Assembly: GCF_910591885.1 (NCBI RefSeq)
Contig: NC_063271.1
Location: 13,323,001-13,387,000, forward strand
Reading direction: 5' to 3'
DNA length: 64,000 nucleotides
Origin: Bombus terrestris
Taxonomy: Eukaryota > Arthropoda > Insecta > Hymenoptera > Apidae
Position numbers and translations under genes: made by a program. The notes below the pieces were generated by a model that was given only the letters and a program-made list of their open reading frames with translations, had not been told where the DNA came from and did not search any database. Positions 37,390-48,940 of this stretch are shown in pieces (positions within the stretch are counted from its first letter, which is position 1; each line of letters begins with the position of its first letter).

Positions 37390-38340
37390 TGTTTTAGTCG
37401 AGCTATCGCGGGGAGACGCGGTCGTTAGAATACGCGTCAACGGGAGTCGTAAATTCCCGTTACGATTAGAATAATCGACACCACGAATAGTTCGATCCCC
37501 GTATTTCGGTTAGGATAATCGGGGTGGTTAATGCGGTATAACACTGGGAGTCAGAGTTATAATAATGTATATTTCCAACACTTTATACAATCACACAAAG
37601 TAGTAACGCCGTTGATTAAGATACAGATAACGAGAGAAGGGTTAGTCTTGGATGAGAGAAGGAGAGCTTTAGGCGCTCTAGGCCCTTGAGAGTTATAGGA
37701 ACTGTCGGAGTTCTGGATAAGTGAGAGCCTTAGAAGACTCTAGGCCGTGTAGGCACCTTGATGAATGATGAAGGAACTCAGAAAGATACAGGAACGGTGA
37801 GAGTTGTAGGAAGTGCAGGAACTCTAGGCACCGTGAGAGACGATCAAACTCTGAAGCTTATTCTAATGTGAATACGGAGGAAAGCTTGGTATGGGTGTGC
37901 CCTTTGAACGAAGAACGCGGATTCGTTGTTTACATTTTTAGTTAGTAAAGTGAGGGAAATAATCCGCGATGTCGATTGGTTGGGACCAATGTTAGGAAGG
38001 AAGAGAGGAGGAAGAAACCTCCTACCAACTTGGGTCCTAGGCGACATTGTTTACAGGGAAACTCAGATTTTTCGTTAGGTATATCTCCGCTTTCTTCGTA
38101 ATTCTTAAGAGCACATAATAAACCCAAGGACCCTTCTAAAAAACCAGCTGAAAACACTTCTGGAATTAGAAAGTCCTTTCTGGCAAACAGATTGACGTAA
38201 AACATGTGTGCGAACAATGCAGTTAGAATTTCGACTTTATGGTGGGTCCTTAGGCCTGTGGAGGGTTCGAAGGACGGCACGTAGACCGTTGGCTGTCACG
38301 CCGCGCGGGATGGAATGCAGATGTGTTGCGCGGCGTAACA
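37390..38340 (-). repeat. 5' LTR (right copy on plus strand)
   Basis: A 951-bp direct copy of 33366-34316 at a constant offset of 4024. It ends at 37390 against the primer-binding site and begins at 38340 next to the CATTG duplication. It carries TATAAAG at 37581-37587 on the minus strand. An open frame of 111 codons without an ATG at its start (37942-38280 minus) is present identically in both LTRs. Confidence 0.95.
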
Positions 38341-38345
38341 CATTG
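38341..38345. repeat. Target-site duplication (right) of the LTR retrotransposon
   Basis: CATTG, identical to 33361-33365, directly follows the 5' LTR. Confidence 0.92.
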
Positions 38346-41300
38346 TTCCAAGAGCAAGATAACAAAGGGAGAACGTAATATTGGGCTTTTTATTTGACAG
38401 TAATTTTTTTCTGACTCCCCTTGTTCCTATGATAACAATATACGGAAAAAAGTACAATAGCGAATGTATTCATTTACAAATAGCACTGATTCCAGGTTTA
38501 GCTATTCATGACACAGTATTTCCACAAATAATGTATTTCATTCAGAATTCTGAAAATAATTTTTACATTCAGACAAATTTGGATTTTGCATAGAATGATG
38601 CATGCTGATTGTTTTTTATTTAAATAAATTTATTAAAATATCTTTTTACTAATTAAAGAATTATACTGGCGAATAGTTTCGTCGCGAATATTAACAAAAT
38701 ATGAAAATAAATATAATCTGGATTAAACATTATTTAGACAAACCTCTCAAGTACAATTATCAACCATAGACACATATATAGATTAAAACATTTGAATATT
38801 CCAACTGTCCTATAGTGTATTAACAACCAAAAGATTCTAAAAATATATTTAAAGTATAATAACTAAGGATAATGTAATTCTGTCAAAGAGATTTTTATTA
38901 ATTATGGTTTCGTTACAGAAGGAAAAAAAAAGATTCTGAAAGATAACTTGAGCTTCCTAATGCGGGAATACTGCTTTAATCGAGCTCCTTAATTGACAAG
39001 TGAGTTAAGTCTTACGCGATTGCATTGGACTTACGCCTCTCGTCAGTTGTAGAGTTGAATTATTATGCGTTTACTATATTTGAAACTTGTTGCACTATTC
39101 ATGAAATTGTACTACATATATGAGAGGGTAATGAAATTAAATAATTTACATGCTCAGTATGCATATTGTTGAAATATCTCTAGAAATTTGTACAAAGTTT
39201 AAAAATTAAGAATCATTGAAGATTTGTTCTTTAGTACACAGATCATTTTGAATTTTATAGGGATATTTTAAAATTTATATATATATGAAATAAATATATA
39301 TATCAAATGAAAAAAGTTAAGTAAGAACTAATGGCTGATATAAACAAATTGCTTACTAATAACGCAAGAACAAAATGAAGTACGTATTTTAAACGTATTT
39401 AAAAAGTATAGTTCATCGTGAATTTGTCATTTTCAAACTACATGAAGTAAGTTATAAACAATTAAAAATACCCTTCATTTAAAACGTGCACGGAGTTACA
39501 GACATTGCAGATACATATTCGTATTACATGTAAGGATATCAATAAACTGTTCAGACTACAGAATTTTGTAAAATATGAACACAAGACAAGTATGTACCTA
39601 CATATATACGTACTATGCGACACAGGATATACATATAATTCAGTGAAATAGCCCACATATGATATCCGTGGACAATGTATGTAGATTATTTGCAATGCCC
39701 GTAAGTTCGCACACGCTTCTATAATAATACATATACAATAATAGACTTTTAAAAAATAACGTTTACCATTCCACTTCAATGTATGAATATGTTTCGTGCA
39801 TGAAAGATTAAGTATTTACCTACTGCTTCTGATGCAAGTTGCGTATATTATCTTTAGCGTCCTCTGCAATCAGCTGGACAAATAGACAAAAATAAATATT
39901 ATCGATATTCTTTTTCAAGCCCCAATGTACCAGTGACAAATTGTTATAGCTTAATTTACACAACATTGTTTTCTAACTATAGATCTGTATTTAAATATAG
40001 TCATTATATTCTTTAATAAACTTCCAAATTTATCGTTCGTTTAATTTGAATATTAACGCATTCACTGTTAATTGCATTTTCATTAACTTACGACACTGTA
40101 TGCTAATACATAATATATATACATTGCGGTCTATTTCATTCCTGCAGTAATTGCGTTCGGTGACTAGTTATTTTTCTGCGTCAAATATCTTTAAATCTCT
40201 TATAGTTTGACAATTGCTAAACATTATCGACATGTCAAATATTAATTCAGAGAAATAGTTTAAAATTGTAGTACATGTTTTTATTTTTCTTCTTATTTTA
40301 AAAATGTTCTTAGTTCTATTACATTTTATTACATACTTTTTATTGATTTTATCGCAACTATAATCATCATCAATATCATTTGCAACGTCGACTGTTCTTT
40401 CAAACTGTTCAAAACTTCTTTATCGTAAAACCGTGTTATTATTTTCTAAACTGTAAAAGTCAGTTATTCCCAAAAATAATTATTATCACCGAAGTCATCA
40501 TGGTATTTCCAAAAAATTGTCTGCATATGTTTCTATAATTTGATCAATCTTGTTACCAATCTCCATGTTTAATTAGTTTTTAACGAAGACTGATTGCCGT
40601 AATAAATCATCGAACAACGTCTAACTCGATACTGAGTAATAACTGTTCTCGATTGACAAATAGAAAACGCGAATGATATTTCGAGTTTCTCTGCTTCAGA
40701 ACGCGTTGTATATCGCAGAACGTTTAGCATTGATAACAGTGGTTATTACACTACCTTGATTGGAACGCGATCACAGATGTTGATCTTGCGGCGCGGCGGG
40801 AGGATTGGACATGTTACAGGGTCGGCCTGTAACGACGCGAATCGTTTGTAATCTGATTAGAATCAGAGAAACGGTCGAAGAATCTCGCGAAAGGCGAGTC
40901 GATTCCCGTGTTAATTGGTCGATGTATCGCGAGGTGGTTCCGATGAGGGTTGCCGGGTCTCGTAGTTCCGACTCCGGTGCAGGAAAGGCGTTCAGTTGGC
41001 TTCGCTTCTGGACAGGAAACGAGCAATTAAGTGGCCAGAGCAAGCTTATCTCACACAAGAGACGAAGTAGCATGCAAGGCAGCAGCTTGGCCCTCGGCTG
41101 GCAGAGGGTAGTTAGGAGCAAAGAGGAAGGACAGAGCGAGGGAAAGAGAAAAAGAAAAAGGAGGTCGTAAACTCGTCCACGAATTGGCGCGAGACCGTGT
41201 GGTGTGCGCGAGCGAGCACGAGCTCTCTGTAAAACGATCGTGATTGGAATGCCATAAGAGCCGATCTCTGACTATGCTTACGGACCCTCTCCGATCCAGG

Positions 41301-44300
41301 TTGCAATAAAATCGGTGATTTAGTTGGAGCTGTGCGCCGGGAGAAATCGAATAATCGAAGATGTGTAAAATTGATTTACCACGTAGATCGCTTGCACGAG
41401 ATAAGAAATTTTCTTGCGTCCCGGTTTTGAATTTCCAAGGGCCGTTTATTGGCTGCCGTAAGAATTTTCTCCCCCTTTCTCTTCTTTCTCTTTCTCTCTT
41501 CCTCTGCGTTCTTTGTCCCTGTTCGCACCGGGTGTCAATGATAAATCTGTCTAGCATTGATTTTATGTTTGCAACAAATTTCGCGCCACTAGCCAGGTCG
41601 TGCGCTTGTATTTTACGCGGTGCGTCGAACGTGTCACGGTACTTTGCTCGTGAAACACAGGCTAACATTTGTGTCGTTAAGAAACCAGAATTTCTTGAAT
41701 AGCGATAGACGAGGCCAGCGATATTTCTAGACAAACAGAGCAAACAATCGGAATTTCGAGTTTTCAATTGGCTCTGATTCATTGAGTGATACAATTACAC
41801 GGGATCCGAGTAAGATTCGATTGAATTGTAGATAAAAAGTTTGTTTGTGTTTAATTCCAGATAGTAAATTGTTTTTAACCTTCATCCATTTATTGCGCCA
41901 ATTTGGCACGATATATTAAACGTAAAAAGTTTATATGTTGTATATATGTATATATATAACTTTTCTGTTAGCTTTAAACAATGCATTTTATACCCAAAAA
42001 AAGGTTTTGCAAATTTTACTATTTATTTTTACATTATATTGACTGTCTTACAATTGCGTCAGAAGTATATTTTCAATCATACGAACTTGACTAGGAAAAA
42101 TAAAAAGCAACATGACAAGTATAACATGTTTAAGAAATTGCGCAAAATGTATTTTATCTAATATTTTTAGATTTTTTATTCATTACATAATTTTTAATAA
42201 ACTGTTTCTCCGAAATAAAGACTGCTACTACAATTACGTAGAGAAAATAGAATTATCAGAATTATAATATTTGAAAATAATTTATTTATATAAACAAATT
42301 AGGTAATAATGAATATAGATGATAATGAATATATATTGTATAGAAAAGCAAATATATTAAATGAAAAAGTTAAATGCATTAATGAAGCTATAAATATACA
42401 TTTAAAGTATTTATTATCAGTGTTGGCACATTTTAAATAAAACGTCTTAAATAAGGATTCATTTATGTAATTAGACGAAAATAATTGCCATCACATTAGT
42501 AGCATTTAAAACGTCAAGAGTCCCCTATATGCAGAAATTAATTCCAATATCGTCGCTGAACTCAATTATTTCTATCACTTATTATCAGTAATTAAATGTC
42601 GCTATTTTCGGATTACTATGCGGTAAATTCCTTCTGGAAAATCACATTACTTCATCCATGGTCTAAGTAAACGTGACTGTCAATACATGAAAATCAATCG
42701 CAGTTTAGTGAACGAGGCAGAACTAACGATCGGCAACAGAACGATAAAACCATCTAATCCGGTGGAATTACGGAAAATCTGTTCCAGGAAATTTCATATC
42801 TGCGAAATCTAACCAAGATAAACAGATTGAATTACGTAAACCCACTAATCGATGAATCCTTAAATCAAGTGGGAATAACATAAAATTATTCTGTTGTGAC
42901 GTGGAATACGTTCTTTTATTAAACATAATTATTTTTGGTTTAAATTGTAAATGCTTAGAAATTTTTGGTAGAGAACTTTAAAATTCTTTAAAACTATTTA
43001 AATTATTTTAAACTCTTGATTTGTATTTATATTATACTTTTATGTATTTATACTGTACTTTTATTATTATTACAATACGACGATTATATATTAAATTTGT
43101 TATAATGGTAAATTAATTGAATTTATTATATCTGAATACATATGAAATAGATTTTTTGTTTCATTTTCTATAATTACATGTAACTCGATACTTTCATAGT
43201 CATGTACTATTATATTTAAAACTTTATTTTACTTGTTCGTTACTTAATAATTACATCTCATTGTTATACCATTATCTGAGATTAGATAAATTATACTAAT
43301 ATATATATTATTATAATAATTATTTATATATTATTACATTAATTTTATTTTCATTATATATACATAAACATATAAGAAAATGTTATAATACAATATTTTT
43401 TAAATTCAGCATTCATTAAACATTTCGACAAAACATATTAAACTTATTTTAGAGTATAAAAGCAAATCAAAAGTATTGAAAGAGCCATTGCTTGTAGTAG
43501 CAAAAAGGGATTAAGATACATCCCACGTAGATGACACGGTATTAGAAGGAAGCACGCACAGCTCTCAAACACAGAGACATTAACCGAATGACCATACGAT
43601 ACCTGACAGCTGTGGCGTACCTAGAGTTCGCTTTCACACAGTTCTGCATATCAAACAATATAATCACTACATCTTTACTGACTACAAAAAGTATTTACCA
43701 CATGTCTTCATTTTCCAATGAAACATTTTTTTATCAGATTTTACATTTCATTTTTATAATATCAAATTTTTGTAGTTACATGAGAATGTTACATGTATAA
43801 CTACGTGATATGAAATTTAATATTATCCTGTCTAATTAATTAGCATGTAAATGCTAAAATAAGTACAATTGTGCAATACTTCTTGTAGCCGCTATAAATA
43901 AATACAATTTTCTATAAACTACAGTAGGAGATTCTGTGTTATAGAAGATCTACGAAGTAAAAACTGAGATAAATTCTCTTCCAAATTACCATAACTAATT
44001 ATGTGTAAAAATAACTGTCGCACAATGCATAAAGTCCTTCGTATTGTACAAAAAGTTCATGCGCAACTATGATCTTCGAAACGATTAAAAAATATATGCA
44101 TTCATTTGCCAGGAATAAGTAAGCGCAAGAAAACACAGAAGCGGAGCACACCAAATTATTACAAAAATTGTTCTGGTTCATTTACCTTGTATATTTAAAG
44201 CAATAATATGCTCTTGCATTTTAAAAATTTGCTGTTACATATACATATATAAAGTTTCTAAGGGATTTTATGATCACAAAAATACGATAGCAATTTTCTA

Positions 44301-44637
44301 ATCGGGTTATACGAATATGTATAGCATCCTATGGTCCTACCATATATAATAGAAAACCGTTGCCTTAAAGTCGCAGACGTAATCATCGCTAACGTGCCAT
44401 CGACATTCCGCGCCTCGCATCAACGTTTTATTAAATCAATCCGATTATACCGGACCAGGGAGTCATGTTTGCACAAAACAGACGTTATCGAGCACGTAAT
44501 CTTGGTGAATGGAGTCGTCGAGCGTAACCGCAATTCCGGCGTATACGGAAGCGTGGTTATAATACCGAGGAGGGACTGCGTATATCCCTTTGCTCGGTCA
44601 GGGCTCCGACAATACCACGAGATCGGCAGGGTGTGCG
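38346..44637. other. Non-coding DNA; GC-richer patch at 40.6-41.8 kb
   Basis: Mostly AT-rich with no recognised gene. The patch at 40640-41800 has higher GC and CpG, a purine run at 41115-41166 and a pyrimidine run at 41470-41515. The purine and pyrimidine runs help keep a 247-codon minus-strand frame open (41051-41794), but its Arg/Ser-rich composition and an overlapping 121-codon plus-strand frame argue against a real protein. The patch could be a promoter or conserved regulatory block. Confidence 0.5.
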
Positions 44638-44705
44638 GGACAGTGGGCACTTTGTGAGTCACGCGTCATCCACTGATGCACCCCTCCCGAGATCATCATC
44701 GACGA
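44638..44705 (+). repeat. Direct duplication, copy 1
   Basis: ACAGTGGGCACTTTGTGAGT followed by CACGCGTCATCC...GATCATCATCG is repeated with changes at 45778-45843, about 1.14 kb away in the same orientation. The core of 22 bp is identical and the flanks are about 75% similar by eye. There is no terminal repeat or poly(A), and its nature is unknown. Confidence 0.7.
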
Positions 44706-45777
44706 CCCCTGCGGGAAGTCTTCGATACTTTTCTCTTTTTCTACCATCCTATTCTTTCATATCCTTTCCTATCATTTTCGTATTTATTCTATCTCGGTCA
44801 GTTATATGTGAAATTTGTTCTTTCTCTGTGCACTTCGCTCTGTCGTATATAAACTCGAGAGTGACCGATTGTTATTTAAATACGATTCATGATATGGGAT
44901 GCTGGTAGCTTATGTCAGGCGCACAGCCTCGGTTTTCTTCTCTTTTCTGTCTCGTTTTTATCTCGCTTTTATCTCGTTTTTAACGCGCTTGCTAGCTGTC
45001 GAATCGTTTTGGACAAGCAGGCGTTTGAAATGCGGTTGACGATAGACTTTGATAAAATGAATTCAATAATGGAAATGGGTGGAGCAACGAGCTTGTATCG
45101 CCATATGTCATAATTTAACATTTGCAGTGCGCTCATATTAGAACGAACGAAGTAAACAGAAATTAGTATTATGTTTATTAATAAATTGAGATATTTGCGA
45201 GATTTTTATTTTTATGTTATCACATTTGAGTTATTTTTAATATACAATTATTTTTTATCTAGAGAGTGGGTGTTTATGTATTTGTGGGATATTTTGAATA
45301 TACAAAACTGTATAGAATGCATATAATATGCAAAAATATATAGAATATCCAAAGTAAATTTTAAATCCAATCCAAAGTAAATTTAAGTAAATGTTATAAC
45401 ATTTAGCAAACGAAGAAAATTTTTATTTGAATTTCACATTTCTTTAGTTTTGGGTAGTTGTAATCCGCATAAATATTCAGTCTATTTACAATGATTTCTT
45501 TATAACGTTCAAACGATATTTTTAATTTTCCATAACTATAACTAACTATATCCTATATTGTTCTATTCTATTCTAACTATATATTCCCATCACTTTTGTT
45601 GAATAATGTGAACAGAAGGCGTACAAGAGTACCCGCGTTAGGCCAAATATCGCTGATTTATTTACGTTATTACGTTTTCATATGTGAAATATGAGTTCTA
45701 TTACGCAACGAATGGTAGAAACTGGTCATTGGACCCATTGTAGTCGTACGGTAATGATAATCGACAATGTGTACAGC
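44706..45777. other. Spacer between the duplicated segments
   Basis: A pyrimidine-rich stretch (44725-44790) passes into AT-rich DNA with small local duplications, for example TCCAAAGTAAATTT repeated near 45349 and 45370. No gene is seen. Confidence 0.55.
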
Positions 45778-45843
45778 ACAGTGGGCACTTTGTGAGTCAT
45801 GCATCATCATCCGCTGCAACAGCCCTAGGGATCATCATTGTCG
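45778..45843 (+). repeat. Direct duplication, copy 2
   Basis: Matches 44638-44705: ACAGTGGGCACTTTGTGAGT, then CATGCATCATCATCC and GGGATCATCATTGTCGGCGA. Confidence 0.7.
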
Positions 45844-46306
45844 GCGATTCAGTTTACGCGATTCATTTTTTTCTTGTTTCTTTCTTTTGGCTTGTTGAGC
45901 CTGTAATCGATTAGCGGATAAGTCTATTAGAAACTGAATTATATACTTATCAATTTTGGTATAAAGGGAATTCATCGAGACGGAAACATTGATTTTAGCA
46001 AATGTTGATGGTTCAGTGCACCGAGGAACGTTAATATACTAATTTTCGTTGCTAAATTTTACTTCGCGATTTAATAATTGTAATTTTGCTAAATAACTAT
46101 TTAAATTTCGTTGTAATAACGAATTTTAGACCAATTACATAAAATTGTAGAAATATAGAATTTCTTTTCATTATATGCTGTCATATTTCTGCGAATAATT
46201 TTTAATTTATTTCTAGTTAAATCTCAGATGAAATTTAATACAAACAAATTTTTAATTAATACAATAAATATTATTGCTTTAATAACTTTTAATATTTTAT
46301 GATGTA

Positions 46307-46830
46307 CCTATTGTTTGAAAAGTTCGTATCAATATATTTAATGTATAACAATTGACTGAGTCGAAATAAATGAGAACGAATGAGCGTATGATATGCATAT
46401 AGGTATAGTTTTAAAAGTTATCGTATAATATTTCCTTTGCCAAAGTTTCAAACTTGGTTTTGGTTCTCTAAACTTGGTTCGTTTCTCTAGAAATTATAAT
46501 ATTTTAAAGATAAGGAAAGATATAATACATTTGACATATTTAGTGCTTTTCTTTGATCAGAAAGTGGAAAGTGTGTCAGTGAAACAGTAAATGATGTTTG
46601 CGAGAAAGGTGTAATATCTGATGGAACTGTTCATAAATGGTTTACGAAGTTTAGGGACAGCAACTTGGATGTTAAAGATCAAGAACACTGGAAGATCGTC
46701 CTTTATTCATCATGATAAAATCAAGACATTAATTATAAATAATCTACAACATACTGAGCGAAAATTAACAAAAATGTTAAAAATATTAAAAGCTATTATT
46801 TACGAGCTTGATTAACATAAAAGTAATTTC
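46307..46830 (+). pseudogene. mariner transposase relic (N-terminal part)
   Basis: Plus-strand frames at about 46560-46680 and 46690-46815 encode pieces of the mariner N-terminal DNA-binding region. The first contains VSETVNDVCEKG and DGTVHKWFTKFRDSNLDVKDQ, matching the V...T...WF.KF..G.F.LED pattern. After a frame change, the second gives GRSSFIHHDKIKTLI with an R-KLTKML segment, the linker and next helix. There are at least one frameshift and several stops, and no catalytic DDD region. TTGTTTGAAAAGTTCGTA near 46312 may be the remains of the 5' terminal repeat. Confidence 0.75.
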
Positions 46831-48721
46831 TTTGTTTAACTAAAACTTAGCCATAGTCTTTTTAAATGATCCAATAATAGAAAGTAGAATAGAGACCCTT
46901 AAAAGTAATTATTATGTACATAACGTATATATGTAAATTATTACATTACACTACATTAGCTATATGTAACATAATCAAAACACGATATGTTTTACATCTT
47001 TCGTAAAACTTTCGTATGAAAATACTAAGCATATTTTTGCATGCAGTAACTTCTGTATCATGAAATTTGTGATCGACACACAAGAATTTATATATTATAT
47101 TTTCAGGTAAAAAAATTTAATATACAACAAAAGAATTGTGAATTGCGATAAGAAAACTAAGTGGAAATCTCAGTCACAGAAAACAAGTCAGTAATACAAA
47201 GAAGTTATGGCTTTCATGAAAGATATGATATTACATAACAAAAAACTTTAATGTTATATACTAAAGTTGTCGCTAATAACCATATATGTGCAATTGATGC
47301 GACGTTAAAGCCTATTAAAAAGTATCACATGTTCATAAATCTATGATAAAAAATTATCTGTGAAAATAAGTAAAATTTGTTGAACATATCATTTAAGTAT
47401 GTTATTATAGACATGCAGGAAGCAATTATCGTGTTGTAACTAATTAAAAGTCATTTTAAAATAATCTCATGGCAATAACAAAATTGATTTAATGATGTTC
47501 TATTTTCGTTAATGTGGCCGTGCTTTCTAATTGGACTTATTCTGTTAGCTATGTTACGTCACGATTAGAAGCTTCATGAAATTTGATGCTTTCGAGATAA
47601 CGATGAAATTCTGAAATTGGCAGCACAAACCCGGTATAATTTTACACGTACACGGTATTATTAAATATTTAGTAAATATTTAGATTTACTAATTAAGTTC
47701 AACAGTAATTGTTGATTGTCCAACCTAGAGTACACACAAGAAAACAAGAAAAATGTTAATACTGTATTTGTTAAAGATGAAATATTATATATGTTGGATA
47801 TAAAACATGTGATCGTACAACACGCATTTTCGCTGTCAGACGAACTTTCTTTCCTGCGCGTATATATCTTCTTGCAGTAACCTCCAACCTTCCTTCTTTT
47901 GTTTTCTATACACTCATACATCATTCGTATTCTTGGTGTTTTTACATTCCTATATATAAGACATGCATATGTATACAGTAGTATACAAAAGTCTTAGGTC
48001 AACCGAGATAGCAATCTAGTCATATCGTCAAGAAATATTTTCACGTAGTATCATATCCCTAAGAAATATTTTCTCATAGTATTATATACACAGAAGTGAA
48101 TTTTTAGATTTTGTATATATACCAAATAGTTTTTTATTCATCTCCCCTAAAACTGCCATTGCAACAAGACTTATTAAATACTTATATAGAATAATGTAAT
48201 AATATCCACTAAAAATTGTCATATGAAATTATTTACTTTAACAAAAGAAACTTAATATTTGAAATGTTCGAATTTGTTTAATCCTTCATATTAAGATTTC
48301 AATATCGTCTTTCCTGTCACACACAAATATGTGTGTATAATTTCTATTATCCTGAATTTGTACGAAGTATAAGACTAAAAAATGATTTATTGAATATTTT
48401 TATAAACATCGGAGGCTAATATCAAGTTCGGGTACTGTGCACAGATGAGAAATTGAGATGGTACTGCAGCATAGGGGTAAGATGGGTACTCCGTTACTTC
48501 GCCTGACTGCACTGTTGATGTTCATCTATGCACAGAGATATCCGATAAATTATCATCCTCGCATACGCTTCATAAACTTTGCTGAACGCATCTTGAAATG
48601 TGTAATAATTTTTGAATAACAAAAATATTTTCACTTAACCTTGATACTGTGTGACTAACTTCACTTAAAGGTGTACATTTTAGAATAACTTTATTTAATC
48701 TTCAACTTTTTTTGCATTTTC
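46831..48721. other. AT-rich non-coding DNA with small repeats
   Basis: No gene is recognised. A diverged tandem duplication of about 35-40 bp (AAGAAATATTTTC units) lies at 48030-48090. A Tc1-like end motif (TACAAAAGTCTTAGG) at about 47984 has no partner. An imperfect inverted repeat of roughly 120 bp lies at 48425-48545. Confidence 0.55.
48425..48545. repeat. Imperfect inverted repeat (about 120 bp)
   Basis: TGTGCACAGATGA near 48437 is the inverse of TCATCTATGCACA near 48522 with one mismatch. Further in, TACTGCAGCATAGG and CTGACTGCACT pair loosely. It could be a decayed MITE or a long hairpin, and there is no coding capacity. Confidence 0.4.
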
Positions 48722-48723
48722 TA

Positions 48724-48938
48724 TTAGGTCATCCCATAAGTTCGTGCCGTTTTTCGAGCGGTTATATATGTTAAGATTGTTTACATACCTTTCAGTTTCA
48801 TGAAAAAATGTAATCCTCCTCTCGTTGTACAACTTCTTCCCATTTTTCATTATTCCGTCTCGATAAAAGTTCTCTTGTTTTTCTTTAAAATATGAAATGT
48901 ATACACAAAGGTCGGCACGAACTTATGGAATGACTTAA
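48724..48938. mobile_element. mariner-derived MITE, different subfamily
   Basis: The left end TTAGGTCATCCCATAAGTTC and right end GAACTTATGGAATGACTTAA form a 26-bp inverted repeat with two mismatches, flanked by TA (48722-48723 and 48939-48940). At 215 bp there is no transposase. The ends differ from those of the 9384 and 13348 elements, so a second mariner lineage was active here. Confidence 0.9.
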
Positions 48939-48940
48939 TA

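Larger units (their letters stand above)
33366..38340 (-). mobile_element. Complete non-autonomous LTR retrotransposon, BEL/Pao-like
   Basis: This 4975-bp element lies on the minus strand. It has 951-bp direct LTRs (33366-34316 and 37390-38340), a 5-bp CATTG duplication, a tRNA-Tyr primer-binding site directly against the 5' LTR, a polypurine tract directly before the 3' LTR, and one long ORF (37130 to 34272). The LTRs are identical as far as I can compare them except for four substitutions within 13 bp at one end, so the insertion is probably recent. The internal 3.07 kb is too short for Gag-Pol, and no protease, reverse transcriptase, RNase H or integrase motif was seen. Mobility would need enzymes from a full-length relative. 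Assignment to BEL/Pao rests on the Gag-like N-terminus, the 5-bp duplication and the end structure. Confidence 0.9.

Noticed and set aside
41051..41794. 247-codon minus-strand ORF
   Set aside because: Its composition is Arg/Ser-rich and includes translated purine and pyrimidine runs. No domain is visible and another ORF overlaps on the opposite strand. It is probably chance in a GC-richer patch.
47980..48000. Tc1-like terminal motif TACAAAAGTCTTAGG
   Set aside because: No inverse partner was found nearby and no transposase remains, so an element cannot be bounded.
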